Source: JACKEQ01 sp041389565
Lineage (GTDB): Bacteria; Myxococcota_A; UBA796; GCA-2862545
Length of the DNA: 64,000 nt
NCBI GenBank assembly: GCA_041389565.1
Contig: JAWKRP010000008.1
Location: forward strand, 248,001-312,000
Direction: 5' to 3'
Positions 27,945 to 36,518 of the stretch are shown here, piece after piece. The position numbers and the translations under genes were made by a program. Every line of letters begins with the position of its first letter. Within the stretch, counting starts at the first letter, position 1. A model generated the notes under the pieces. It saw nothing but the letters and a program-made list of their open reading frames with translations. It did not search any database and was not told the DNA's origin.

Positions 27945-29144
27945 ATGCGCAACGTGGTGATGATCGCAATGGTGGCCCTGGCGTCGGGCTGCGACGAGTA
28001 CACGGCCGACCAGTGGCTCGACTTCCGCGACTACTTCGTGAAGCTCGATGCCGAGGGCGCCGAGGTGGCGGAGATCACGAGCCTGCTCGCCGAGGGCGTG
28101 GGCTTCGAGCCGCTGCACCAGTACGACAAGGCGAACCAGGGCTTCTCGATGTTCGTGCCGGTGCCGATCGCGAGCGAGCTCGAGGTGCAGGATCGCGTGG
28201 AGTTCATCACCGAGGTCCCTTCCGACGGCTACGTCCCGCCCGACGAGGAAGACAGCAAGGTCGACGTGGGGAACCCGATCGACATCGACCCCGACGAGAT
28301 CCCCGAGTCGATCGAGCGCATCGGGGGCCCGTGGACGTTCGGTGGGCTCGACGGGATCCATGTGGCGGTGATCGACACGGGCGTCGACAGCTTCCACAGC
28401 GATCTGAACGTCGTGGCCGAGTTCGATGCGGTGGCCGAGGGCGGAGGCACGCCCGCGAACGGGAACGACCCGAACGGGCACGGAACGCACGTGGCGGGCA
28501 CGATCGGGGCGAAGGCGAACGGCGACGGTGTCGTGGGCGTGGCGCCGGGCGTGCCGATCCATGCGGTCCGGGTGCTCGACGGCAGCGGGTCGGGCCGGTG
28601 GACCGACATCATGGCGGGTGTGGAGTACGTGCTCGACCACCCGGAGATCCGCGTGGTGAACCTGTCGCTCGGCGGGCGCGGCGACCCCGACGACCCCACG
28701 GATCCGCTGCGCGAAGCGCTCCAGGCGCTCGAAGATGCCGGCGTGATCGTGTGCATCGCGGCGGGCAACGACACCGAGAACACGAACAGCTTCGTGCCCG
28801 CGGGCTACGACGTGGGCGTGGTGGTGAGCGCGTACGACGCGAGCGGGGGCCGCGACAACGGGTTCGCGAGCTTCAGCAACTTCGGGAACGCCGTCGACAT
28901 CGCCTCTCCGGGAGTGGAGATCCTCTCGACGTGGCCGGGCGGCACGTACGCCGAGCTGAACGGCACCTCGATGGCCACCCCGGCGATCGCGGGCACTGCG
29001 GCGGCCTGGCTCGCGGCCAACCCGTCGGGAACCCCTTCGCAGTTCCGGAACCAGATCAAGAACACCGGCGAGAACGGGTACTCGGGGCAGGGCGGCAACC
29101 ACCCGGAGGCCTTCGTCGACGCCGTGGCGCTCTGGGCCGAGTAG
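27945..29144 (+). CDS. Subtilisin-like serine protease lipoprotein
   Basis: A 399-residue S8 peptidase. Lipobox ASGC at Cys 16, propeptide-like region to about residue 130, then catalytic Asp 144 (AVIDTGVDS), His 179 (NGHGTHVAG), oxyanion Asn 275 (AAGND) and Ser 342 (NGTSMATP). All four are intact. Probably anchored in the outer membrane or periplasm and active on extracytoplasmic proteins. The ATG at 27945 follows GGGGCGGAGG by 11 nt. Confidence 0.93.
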   Translation: MRNVVMIAMVALASGCDEYTADQWLDFRDYFVKLDAEGAEVAEITSLLAEGVGFEPLHQYDKANQGFSMFVPVPIASELEVQDRVEFITEVPSDGYVPPDEEDSKVDVGNPIDIDPDEIPESIERIGGPWTFGGLDGIHVAVIDTGVDSFHSDLNVVAEFDAVAEGGGTPANGNDPNGHGTHVAGTIGAKANGDGVVGVAPGVPIHAVRVLDGSGSGRWTDIMAGVEYVLDHPEIRVVNLSLGGRGDPDDPTDPLREALQALEDAGVIVCIAAGNDTENTNSFVPAGYDVGVVVSAYDASGGRDNGFASFSNFGNAVDIASPGVEILSTWPGGTYAELNGTSMATPAIAGTAAAWLAANPSGTPSQFRNQIKNTGENGYSGQGGNHPEAFVDAVALWAE

Positions 29145-29199
29145 GCGCGCCGGACAGGACCCCAGAACGCGGGTACGTAGGCCGTCCAACGGAGGCCTG

Positions 29200-30114
29200 A
29201 TGCTCGTTCGCCCGACCCGCTCCTTCCCGGGGACCATCTTCCTGTTCCGCGGGAGCGCCATCAGTGGCGTGTGGCCGTACCTCCTGTTCCTCGCGGTGTA
29301 TGCGGCCACCATCACGTGGCTGTACCCGGTGGACGGGTTCGAGAGCTCGCTGACGCTGGCGCCGTTCACCCTGATCGGCCTGGCGCTGTCGATCTTCCTC
29401 GGGTTCCGGAACAACGCCTGCTACGACCGGTGGTGGGAGGCCCGCAAGCTCTGGGGGGCGCTCATCAACCAGACGCGGAGCTTCGCGCGCCAGTCGTGCA
29501 CGCTGCTGGCGGCGGAGCACGCGGTCCAGCGGGAGTTCGTGATGCACACGATCGCGTTCACGCACGCGCTCCGTCTGCACCTGCGCCAGCAGATCGACCG
29601 GCTCGACGAGCTGAAGGCCTTCCTGCCCGACGCCGAGGTGGAGGTGCTGAAGCAGCAGCGGAACGTGCCGAACGCCATCCTGCACACGATGGGCGAGCGG
29701 GTTCGCGACATGTGGAAGGCCGGGCACATCGACACGCTGCACGTGCCGATCTTCGAAGGCTCGCTCGAGACGTTCTCGAACATCCAGGGCGGGTGCGAGC
29801 GCATCAAGAACACGCCGGTCCCCATCGCCTACACGATGCTCACGCACCGCATCGTCGGGGTCTACTGCCTCGCGCTCCCGTTCGGGGTGATCGACACGGT
29901 GGGCGTGTTCACGCCCGTGGTGGTGGTGCTCGTGTCGTTCGCGTTCCTCGGCCTCGATGGCGTGGGCTCGCAGATCGAAGACCCGTTCGAGGAAGACCCG
30001 AACGACCTGCCCCTGCTCGCGCTCAGCCGCACGATCGAGATCGACCTGAAGCAGCGGATCGGAGAAGCCGAGCTCCCCGATCCGGTGCCGGTGGTGGACG
30101 GGATCCTGTACTGA
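29200..30114 (+). CDS. Bestrophin/UPF0187 family ion channel
   Basis: A 304-residue membrane protein with four transmembrane helices. Family landmarks: LGFRNNACYDRWWEARKLWG near residue 65-85 and the C-terminal IEDPFEEDPNDLPL. Bacterial bestrophins are pentameric channels, cation- or anion-selective depending on pore residues. GGAGG lies 6 nt before the ATG. It follows the subtilase by 55 bp, possibly with its own promoter near 29174. Confidence 0.92.
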   Translation: MLVRPTRSFPGTIFLFRGSAISGVWPYLLFLAVYAATITWLYPVDGFESSLTLAPFTLIGLALSIFLGFRNNACYDRWWEARKLWGALINQTRSFARQSCTLLAAEHAVQREFVMHTIAFTHALRLHLRQQIDRLDELKAFLPDAEVEVLKQQRNVPNAILHTMGERVRDMWKAGHIDTLHVPIFEGSLETFSNIQGGCERIKNTPVPIAYTMLTHRIVGVYCLALPFGVIDTVGVFTPVVVVLVSFAFLGLDGVGSQIEDPFEEDPNDLPLLALSRTIEIDLKQRIGEAELPDPVPVVDGILY

Positions 30115-30160
30115 CCCGACGGCCCGAGCCGGCGCGCCTCAGGAGCGGCCGGCGCGCGGC

Positions 30161-33100
30161 TCAGGAGCGGCGGCGGACCAGGAAGGCGCCGAGCAGCGGG
30201 AGCAGCGCGAAGGGCGCGGTGCCCGGGGAGCTCGTGCAGCCACAGCCATCCTTCGGCTCGCCGGTGTCGGTGTCGGTGCCGCCCGGCAGATCGGTGCCGT
30301 TGCAGTCTTCGTCGATCCCGTTGCCGGCGATCTCGGCTGCTGCGGGGTTCGCGAGCGGGTTCGTGTCGTCGCAGTCGCGGGCATCGGTGGTGTACCCGTC
30401 GGGCTGCGTGCACGCGCCGAGCTCGGAGTCGGGATTCCCGAACCCGTCGCCGTCGGCATCCTCGAAGTAGAACTGCACGTTCTCGGCGGTCTCGCCGTCG
30501 ATCTCGCCGTCGCAGTCGTTGTCGACGCCGTCGCAGATCTCCGCGCGGCCGGGGTGCGAGGTGGGGTTGGTGTCCTGACAGTCGCCGCCGACCGGCACGT
30601 AGCCGATGGGGGCCGTACACCGGACCTGCGTGTCGTTGTCGTCGCCGTACCCGTCGTCGTCCGCATCGGCGTACCAGGTGGGCGCGTCTTCGGCGTCGGG
30701 CTCGTCGACCGTGCCATCGCAGTCGTTGTCGAAGCCGTCGCACACCTCGGTGTTGCCGGGGAACTGCGTGACGCTCTGGTCGTTGCAGTCGCCGCCCACC
30801 TCGGACGCGAAGTTCGGGAGGGTGCACGCGAGGATCTCGAAGTCGGAGCTGCCGAAGCCGTCGCGGTCGCTGTCGAGGTAGTACACCGTGCCGCCGACGG
30901 GGTCTTCGTCGATGTCGCCGTCGCAGTTCTCGTCGATGCCGTCGCACGTCTCGTCGGCATCGGGGTTGATCGCCGCGTTGCCGTCGTCGCAGTCGGAGTT
31001 GTCTTCGATCAGGCCGGACAGGGGCGTACAGCTGCCCATGGGCGTGGCGTTGCGGTCGCCGTAGCCGTCGCCGTCGAGGTCGGGGAAGTAGACGGGACGC
31101 ACGGGGTCGACGTCGGTCGTTCCGTCGCAGTCGTTGTCGATGCCGTCGCAGATCTCCGACGCGCCGGGGTTCCGGAAGGCGTCGTTGTCGTCGCAGTCGC
31201 CGCCGAACGGCGTGTGGTCGAGCGGGGCGAGGCACTGGACGACCTCGAGGCCGTCGACACCGAAGCCGTCGTGGTCGGCGTCGGGGTACCACGCGGGTGC
31301 GTCGAGCGCGTCTTCGTCGACCTCGTCGTCGCAGTCGTTGTCGAGGGTGTCGCAGTTCTCGGGCGCGCCCGGGTACACGTTCGCGAACGAGTCGTCGCAG
31401 TCGCCCGTGACGGAGGTGAAGCCCGGGGGCGGGGAGCAGGCGAGCACGCTGCCGTTCTCGGTGCCGAACCCGTCGAAGTCGAGATCTTCGTAGTACTCGG
31501 TGGCATCTGCCGCGTCGTCGTCGGCCACTCCGGAGCAGTCGTTGTCGAGCGAGTCGCACAGCTCCTCGGCGCCGGGGTTGATGCCAGCGTTCGAGTCGTC
31601 GCAGTCGGTGTTGTCGGCCACGGCGTCCGCGAAGGGCGGATCGCACTGGATCTCGCTGTACATCACGGCGGCGTTTCCGAACCCGTCGCCGTCGCCGTCC
31701 TGGAACCACTGCGTGCCCGGATCCTCGTCGACCATGCCGTCGCAGTCGTCGTCGATGTCGTTGCAGATGTCGGGGGCGTTCGGGTTGCTGGCGGGGTTCG
31801 TGTCGTCGCAGTCGTCGAGGGCGATGAAGCCGTCGCCGTCGTTGTCGACGTACAGGGAGCCCGCGGCGTCGGGACCGCCGGAGATGCCGACATCGGTGAG
31901 CGAGTTGTCGAGGTCGGTGCTCATCGGGCCGACGTCGAACAGCGCGCTGCCGATCGCCGGGTAGAGCCGCTGGGTCTCGCAGGTCGCCGGAGGCGGGTTG
32001 TTGAGGATCGGGGCCGTGACGGTGACGGCGTTGGTGGGCGTGGTGGCCGACCAGGCGCCAGCGAAGTTCCCGGGGGCATTGCCCGACAGCGCGCTTCGGT
32101 CGACCGTGAGGGCCCCCGACGTGGCGGAGCGGAACGCGTTCCCCGTGGAGTCGAGCACGGCGAGGTGCGTGAACGTGGACGCGTTCGTGATGTTCGCGAC
32201 GTTCGCGACGCCCCCGTTGTTGGCGGTGTTGCCGACGTACGTGGAGTAGCCGATGTCGAGGCTGTCGAAGCCGTCGAGACGGTACATCCCGCCGTTCGCC
32301 CCGCTGTTGCCGGAGCCCGAGTCGTTGCGGACGAGCACGGAGCTGCCGGCGGTTCCCGTGGCGAACACGGCGCCCCCGAGGCCCCCGCCGGACACGCTGT
32401 TCTCGCACCACGCATTGCGCCGCATGCGGAACAGACCGGCGTTCGACACGTGCACGGCGCCGCCATCGTCGGCCGAGTTCCGGAAGAACAGGGAGTCGGT
32501 GAGGTCGACGTCGGCCGTGGTGCCGGACCGATGGATGGCCCCGCCCGCGCCGGCCGCGTTGTCGAAGAAGGCCGCGTCGATCACGTCGACCGCGCCCCCG
32601 CCGACCCACAGAGCGCCGCCGTTCCCGCCCGCGACGTTGTCGGTGAAGGTGATGGCGGACACGCTGGTGTCGGGGGACTGGAGCCAGAAGGCGCCGGCAT
32701 CCCCGCCCGCGGTGTTCTGGTCGACCGTGCTGGAGACCACGGAGATCGACGTGGTGAGGTCGGCCCGGAGCGCGCCCGCGTCGTCGGTGGCGTCGTTCAG
32801 GCCGAACACGGCGTCGGTGACCGCGAGGGTGTCGCCTTCGAGCCACACCGTGCCGTTCGTTCCGGTGGAGTCGGTGAACGTGACGTCGTCGAGGTCGATC
32901 GCGTTCATGCGTGCGACGAGCGCGGCACCCAGCCCGAGCGCGCCGTCGGGGGACGACCCGCCGCCGAGGGCCATGTTCCCGGTGAACGCCGTGATGTTCT
33001 CGATGGACAGGGGCTCGGTGGCCGTGGCCTGATCGAGCCACGCCCCGCCGCCTGCCGCCGCGATGTTCGCGGTGAAGCCCGCGTTGTCGAACGTGGCCTG

Positions 33101-33850
33101 GAAGCCCGACGCGAACACGCCCCCACCGAGCTCGTCGGCCATGCTGTCTTCGACGAGCGTGCGCCGAACGACGAGATCGCGTGGCACCCCCGTGTTCACC
33201 GCGTGGATGGCGCCCCCGTCGACCGCCGTGCCCGCGACGAGCTCGGAGTCGACGATCGTCACGTTGACGTTCTCGGCCCACAGGAGGCCCCCGTCGCCCG
33301 ACGCCGTGCCGGTGTTCCAGGTGCAGCCCGTGATCGACACGGAGGCTGCTGCCACGCTGCCGTCGCCGCTGATGTGGAGCACACCGCCGTTCACCGCGGA
33401 AGCGTTCGTGACGTCGACGTTGTTGAGCGTGGCGAGCGTGGCGTTGCTGACACGGAACACGCCACCGTCGCCCGACGAGCCTACGTTGTTCACCACGAGG
33501 TTCTGGAGCGTGAGGACCAGCGCGCTGGAGTCGATTGCGCGGTTGTCGCCGGAGGCCGCGAACGTGACGTCGCGCACGGAGAACGCGCCGACGCCCGCCG
33601 GCACCGTGAAGATGCTGCCGGACGTGCCCATCGTGTTCGTGAGGGTGACGTCGGCGTCGGCGACCGCCTGGATCGTGAGCGCCTTGTCGATCGTGACCTC
33701 GACGTCGTAGGTGCCCGTCTCGAGCCGGATCACATCGCCGGGACCCGCGTTCGCAACGGCATCTTCGATGGTTGCGAAGTCGGTGGGGACCGTGATGTTG
33801 GCCGCGAGCGCCGAGGTGGGGAAGAGCAACGCGAGATGAAGGCTGCGCAT
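30161..33850 (-). CDS. Giant beta-helix/MopE-repeat protein with MYXO-CTERM tail
   Basis: A 1229-residue protein. Signal peptide to ALAA, then about 640 residues of parallel beta-helix (polymorphic outer-membrane type G-G-A-x-x motifs), then eight tandem MopE-type units with the pattern D-C-D-D-x-N...N-P...E-x-C-D-G-x-D-N-D-C-D-G. The end is GCGCTSSPG, a hydrophobic stretch and RRRS, a MYXO-CTERM sorting tail. Each MopE unit is a probable divalent-metal site. Likely displayed on the cell surface as an adhesin. Monocistronic. Confidence 0.9.
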   Translation of the reverse strand: MRSLHLALLFPTSALAANITVPTDFATIEDAVANAGPGDVIRLETGTYDVEVTIDKALTIQAVADADVTLTNTMGTSGSIFTVPAGVGAFSVRDVTFAASGDNRAIDSSALVLTLQNLVVNNVGSSGDGGVFRVSNATLATLNNVDVTNASAVNGGVLHISGDGSVAAASVSITGCTWNTGTASGDGGLLWAENVNVTIVDSELVAGTAVDGGAIHAVNTGVPRDLVVRRTLVEDSMADELGGGVFASGFQATFDNAGFTANIAAAGGGAWLDQATATEPLSIENITAFTGNMALGGGSSPDGALGLGAALVARMNAIDLDDVTFTDSTGTNGTVWLEGDTLAVTDAVFGLNDATDDAGALRADLTTSISVVSSTVDQNTAGGDAGAFWLQSPDTSVSAITFTDNVAGGNGGALWVGGGAVDVIDAAFFDNAAGAGGAIHRSGTTADVDLTDSLFFRNSADDGGAVHVSNAGLFRMRRNAWCENSVSGGGLGGAVFATGTAGSSVLVRNDSGSGNSGANGGMYRLDGFDSLDIGYSTYVGNTANNGGVANVANITNASTFTHLAVLDSTGNAFRSATSGALTVDRSALSGNAPGNFAGAWSATTPTNAVTVTAPILNNPPPATCETQRLYPAIGSALFDVGPMSTDLDNSLTDVGISGGPDAAGSLYVDNDGDGFIALDDCDDTNPASNPNAPDICNDIDDDCDGMVDEDPGTQWFQDGDGDGFGNAAVMYSEIQCDPPFADAVADNTDCDDSNAGINPGAEELCDSLDNDCSGVADDDAADATEYYEDLDFDGFGTENGSVLACSPPPGFTSVTGDCDDSFANVYPGAPENCDTLDNDCDDEVDEDALDAPAWYPDADHDGFGVDGLEVVQCLAPLDHTPFGGDCDDNDAFRNPGASEICDGIDNDCDGTTDVDPVRPVYFPDLDGDGYGDRNATPMGSCTPLSGLIEDNSDCDDGNAAINPDADETCDGIDENCDGDIDEDPVGGTVYYLDSDRDGFGSSDFEILACTLPNFASEVGGDCNDQSVTQFPGNTEVCDGFDNDCDGTVDEPDAEDAPTWYADADDDGYGDDNDTQVRCTAPIGYVPVGGDCQDTNPTSHPGRAEICDGVDNDCDGEIDGETAENVQFYFEDADGDGFGNPDSELGACTQPDGYTTDARDCDDTNPLANPAAAEIAGNGIDEDCNGTDLPGGTDTDTGEPKDGCGCTSSPGTAPFALLPLLGAFLVRRRS

Positions 33851-33966
33851 ACGAGGTCTCCAGACCGCCGCACCTTAGCCGGACCGGGCGCGGCTCGCGA
33901 GTCCGGAAGGCCCGCAGACACCGGTGGGTCCTGCGGGCGCGCCGGTGGAGGGCGTGAGCCGGGGGC

Positions 33967-34626
33967 TCACCAGGTGTACACGGCGTCGATGTCCGGGCCG
34001 TCGCTGATCGGGTCGGCGGGGAACGGGAGGCCCGTGGCCGGGTGCATCTCGAGGGTCGCGGGCACGAGGCGCACGTAGCGGGCTCCCGACTCCAGGATGG
34101 CGTCGGTGGCTTCGCTCTCCGGCAGGTCGGCGAGATCGAAGGCATCTCCGCCCGCGAGGTCGCGGTCGGCGGCACTCACGGGGTTGCTCGCTTCGTCGAG
34201 GAGCACGGGCGTCAGGCCCGCGAACCCCACCCAGTGCTCGGGATCCGCGCTGAAGACCGTGGGGTCGGGCGCCGTGTAGTCGTGCGGGAACGCCGCGAAG
34301 CGCTCGCCATCTGCGGACACCGACACGATCACGGGGTCCATGAAGCGCTCGTCGGAGCCATCGATGCCGAACGCGTTCTCGAACACGGCGAGATCGTCGC
34401 CTGGCCCGTCGAGCACGGGCTCTCCGAAGCGCAGCACGAGCTCCGTGCGCCCGAGCGCGGGGTTCAACGAGTACACGTCGATCCCGCCCGCGCAGCAGCC
34501 GTTCCCGTGCGCACCGTTCGCGGCGAGCGCGGGATCCCCGAACACCGAGTCGTCGGCGCCGGGCGCGCTCACCACGGTGTCGGCCCACGGGACCTGAGTC
34601 CCGCAGCCCACCAGGAGCGCGATCAT
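33967..34626 (-). CDS. B12-riboswitch-linked surface lipoprotein
   Basis: A 219-residue protein with an extremely short lipoprotein signal (MIALLVGC, lipobox Cys at 8). The body is a beta-sandwich: ELVLRFGEPVLDGPGDDLAV, ENAFGIDGSDERFMDPVIVS, VSADGERFAAFP, then GGDAFDLADL, RYVRLVP and a terminal GPDIDAV. From memory this set (FDLADL, YVR-V, DLDAV-like end) recurs in cell-surface proteins near cobalamin uptake loci. Overlaps the upstream gene as ATGA, so it is second in the operon under the cobalamin riboswitch. A role in binding B12 or a related corrinoid is inference. Confidence 0.75.
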   Translation of the reverse strand: MIALLVGCGTQVPWADTVVSAPGADDSVFGDPALAANGAHGNGCCAGGIDVYSLNPALGRTELVLRFGEPVLDGPGDDLAVFENAFGIDGSDERFMDPVIVSVSADGERFAAFPHDYTAPDPTVFSADPEHWVGFAGLTPVLLDEASNPVSAADRDLAGGDAFDLADLPESEATDAILESGARYVRLVPATLEMHPATGLPFPADPISDGPDIDAVYTW

Positions 34627-35024
34627 GGCGTCGCGGTGAGCTGGGTCCAGCTGAACCCACCGCACCCGGTGGTCGCGGGGTCGGACGGGTCGGCGGCGGC
34701 CGTGGCGAGCGCATCGGCTTCGGTGGCTGCGTCGAACGCCGACTGGCAGAACCACAGGGTGGTGCCGGCGTCGAACCAGTCCATCCGCGACCACAGGTCG
34801 GGGTTGTACTCGTTGTTCGCGTCGTTCTGGGCGATCAGGAAGTCGGCGTCGTTGTCGAACGTGGTGATGTGGAAGACGCCGGCGCCATCCATCGTCCACG
34901 TGTCGGCGGTGATGGTGTGCGCGCCCCCGAAGTTGTCGGAGAAGGACCCGACGATCTCGAGGTCGGACGTGTCTCCGCCGGTGCAGGCGAGCGCGAAGAG
35001 GCAGATCGGAGCGAAACGAAGCAT
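34623..35024 (-). CDS. Small lipoprotein directly under a cobalamin riboswitch
   Basis: A 133-residue protein with signal RFAPICLFALAC (lipobox ALAC, Cys 14). The mature part is acidic and aromatic-rich (three Trp in the second half, one Cys pair) and has no recognised family. AGGAG lies about 9 nt before the ATG. The leader RNA from the promoter at 35342-35370 carries the riboswitch and two hairpins. Candidate extracytoplasmic corrinoid-binding protein (inference from regulation only). Confidence 0.75.
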   Translation of the reverse strand: MLRFAPICLFALACTGGDTSDLEIVGSFSDNFGGAHTITADTWTMDGAGVFHITTFDNDADFLIAQNDANNEYNPDLWSRMDWFDAGTTLWFCQSAFDAATEADALATAAADPSDPATTGCGGFSWTQLTATP

Positions 35025-35054
35025 GGAACGGGTCTCCTGGATGGAAACCCGGGC

Positions 35055-35071
35055 GTCCGTCGGGGACGGAC
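35055..35071 (-). other. Perfect 7-bp hairpin in the leader
   Basis: GTCCGTC-CCC-GACGGAC lies 30 nt before the ATG and just before the Shine-Dalgarno region. It may be part of the expression platform. Confidence 0.45.
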
Positions 35072-35108
35072 ACGGACTGGGGAGACGACGGGTGGACGGA
35101 CGTCAGCT

Positions 35109-35156
35109 CGTCGAATCCACCATCCCTTACCCGGGGATGTGTGTGGATCTGCGACG
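35109..35156 (-). other. Long hairpin, candidate expression platform of the riboswitch
   Basis: On the minus strand CGTCG, ATCCAC and CATCCC pair with GGGATG, GTGGAT and CGACG (17 bp, two small internal loops). Its 5' base overlaps the last 4 nt of riboswitch P1, so the two structures compete. No U-tract follows, so an intrinsic terminator of standard form is not shown. Confidence 0.55.
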
Positions 35157-35333
35157 AGGTCGGTCTCCCGGCTCACGGCCATTCTCCCGACCGCCTTCCC
35201 GGTTCGCTCCGGCTCTCGAGGTGAGCTGGGGGGTCTCCGGTGGCTTGCTGGTCGGGCTCGACCGCTCACGGTGGCGGGTCCGCGCCGGATTCTCACCGGC
35301 TTCCCATGTCCGCCCTTCGACGGACACCACGTC
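35153..35333 (-). promoter_or_regulatory. Cobalamin (adenosylcobalamin-type) riboswitch
   Basis: On the minus strand the conserved core reads GGGAAGCCGGTGAGAATCC then GCGGACCCGCCACCGTGA, and the 3' B12-box reads GAGCCGGGAGACC. P1 is formed by GACGTGGT (35333-35326) and ACCTCGTC (35160-35153) with 7 of 8 pairs. All hallmark elements are in order and at normal length (181 nt). It precedes the two lipoproteins 34623-35024 and 33967-34626, not a btuB or cobalamin-synthesis gene. Confidence 0.94.
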
Positions 35334-35341
35334 ACGGGCCG

Positions 35342-35370
35342 CACGTACCCCGATGGGACAGGTGCGTCAC
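35342..35370 (-). promoter_or_regulatory. Promoter of the riboswitch transcript
   Basis: -35 GTGACG (35370-35365), 17-bp spacer, -10 TACGTG (35347-35342). Transcription would start about 7 nt later, right at riboswitch P1. It overlaps the last codons of mqnC. Confidence 0.6.
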
Positions 35371-36413
35371 GCTCGTGCGAGCGGACCGCGCTGGACGGGC
35401 TCGTAGCCGGCGTCGCGGGCGGCGGAGAGGATGCGCTCGAACTGGTGGTGGATGGTGGCGCCGGCCTTCTGGGTGACCTCGTCTTCGGTGGGGATGTCGA
35501 AGTCGTCGGCGCCGAAGCGGAGCCCGTCGAGCGCGCGCTCGTTCTGCGTGAGCACCGAGGTGCGGATGTGCTTGATGTTGTGGAGGTAGATCCGACAGAT
35601 CGCGAGCCAGCGCAGGTACTCGTGGCTCGAGATCTCGCCGCCCCCGAGATCCGTGTTGTACGGCTTGTAGGTCCAGCACAGGAAGCTCGGCAGCCCACCC
35701 ACCTCGTCCTGGAACGCCCGCAGGCGCTCGAGGTGGTTGAGACGCTCCTCGAGGGTCTCGTCGAAGCCGATCACCATGGTGGCCGTGCTCCCGATGCCCG
35801 CTTCGAGCACGGCGCGCTGGGCGTCGTAGTAGTCGGCCACCTTGTACTTCAGCGGGCTGTGCCGGCGCCGGAAGGCCTCGTCGAGCACCTCGGCCCCGCC
35901 GCCCGTGATCCACTGAGTGCCGGCCTCGCGGAGGATGCGCGCCCCTTCGGCGTACGGCACCTTCGACACCTTGCACGCGAACATGAACTCCGCGACGGTG
36001 GTCTCGTAGAACGTGAGCTCGGGATAGCGGGCGTGGCACCCCGCGAACAGCTCGGCGTAGTCGGTGATGCGGAGCTTCGGGTGGAAGCCGCCGTTGAAGG
36101 CCACGAGCGTGCCGCCGAGCGCCGTGAGCGCATCGATCTTCTCGTACACCTGCTCTTGGGACAGGAGGTAGCCGCCCGGCCGCCCGGGGAGCTCGTAGAA
36201 CGCGCAGTAGTCGCACTTGGCCACGCAGACGTTCGTGTAGTTGACGATGGCCATGATGAGCCAGGTCGCCCGACCCTTGGGGTGGAACCGGTCGCGCACC
36301 GCCGTGGCGAGCTCCGACAGCGTCGCGTCGTCGGCGTGCGTGAACAGCCACGCGGCCTGCTCGCGGTCGATGGGGGTCTCTGCGGCGATTCGCCCGCGAA
36401 TCTCGTCCAGCAC
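35367..36413 (-). CDS. mqnC: MqnC-type radical SAM enzyme (dehypoxanthine futalosine cyclase)
   Basis: A 348-residue radical SAM protein with CVAKCDYC (C63, C67, C70) inside NYTNVCVAKCDYCAFY, the MqnC/MqnE/CofH signature, and the MqnC-like GGAEVLDEAFRRRHSP region. It closes the cyclic dehypoxanthine futalosine ring in the futalosine route to menaquinone. The GTG at 36413 was preferred over the ATG at 36467 because GGAGG lies 4 nt upstream and upstream residues are not family-like. CofH-type alternatives are less likely because no F420 genes are nearby; no other mqn gene is either. Confidence 0.82.
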   Translation of the reverse strand: MLDEIRGRIAAETPIDREQAAWLFTHADDATLSELATAVRDRFHPKGRATWLIMAIVNYTNVCVAKCDYCAFYELPGRPGGYLLSQEQVYEKIDALTALGGTLVAFNGGFHPKLRITDYAELFAGCHARYPELTFYETTVAEFMFACKVSKVPYAEGARILREAGTQWITGGGAEVLDEAFRRRHSPLKYKVADYYDAQRAVLEAGIGSTATMVIGFDETLEERLNHLERLRAFQDEVGGLPSFLCWTYKPYNTDLGGGEISSHEYLRWLAICRIYLHNIKHIRTSVLTQNERALDGLRFGADDFDIPTEDEVTQKAGATIHHQFERILSAARDAGYEPVQRGPLARA

Positions 36414-36495
36414 GGGTCCTCCAGGGGGTCTCCCGTAACCCGGAGTCCTGACAATCTCTTGGTGCATCGCAGGTGGCAGCACGCGACCCGAGGGC

Positions 36496-36501
36496 TACGC
36501 T
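36496..36501 (+). promoter_or_regulatory. -10 box TACGCT
   Basis: TACGCT is 17 nt before the ATG of the trypsin-like gene, with GGAGG in between. Same compact layout as other genes in the window. Confidence 0.4.
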
Positions 36502-36518
36502 GGGGGTCCGGAGGCACC

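Noticed and set aside
30554..34078. A 1174-codon open frame antisense to the beta-helix/MopE gene
   Set aside because: Its Val/Arg/Asp pattern is the mirror of the repeated D-C-D-D codons; no signal, start or family.
29862..34175. A 1437-codon open frame on the minus strand
   Set aside because: Arg/His/Pro-rich shadow of the beta-helix/MopE gene in another frame.
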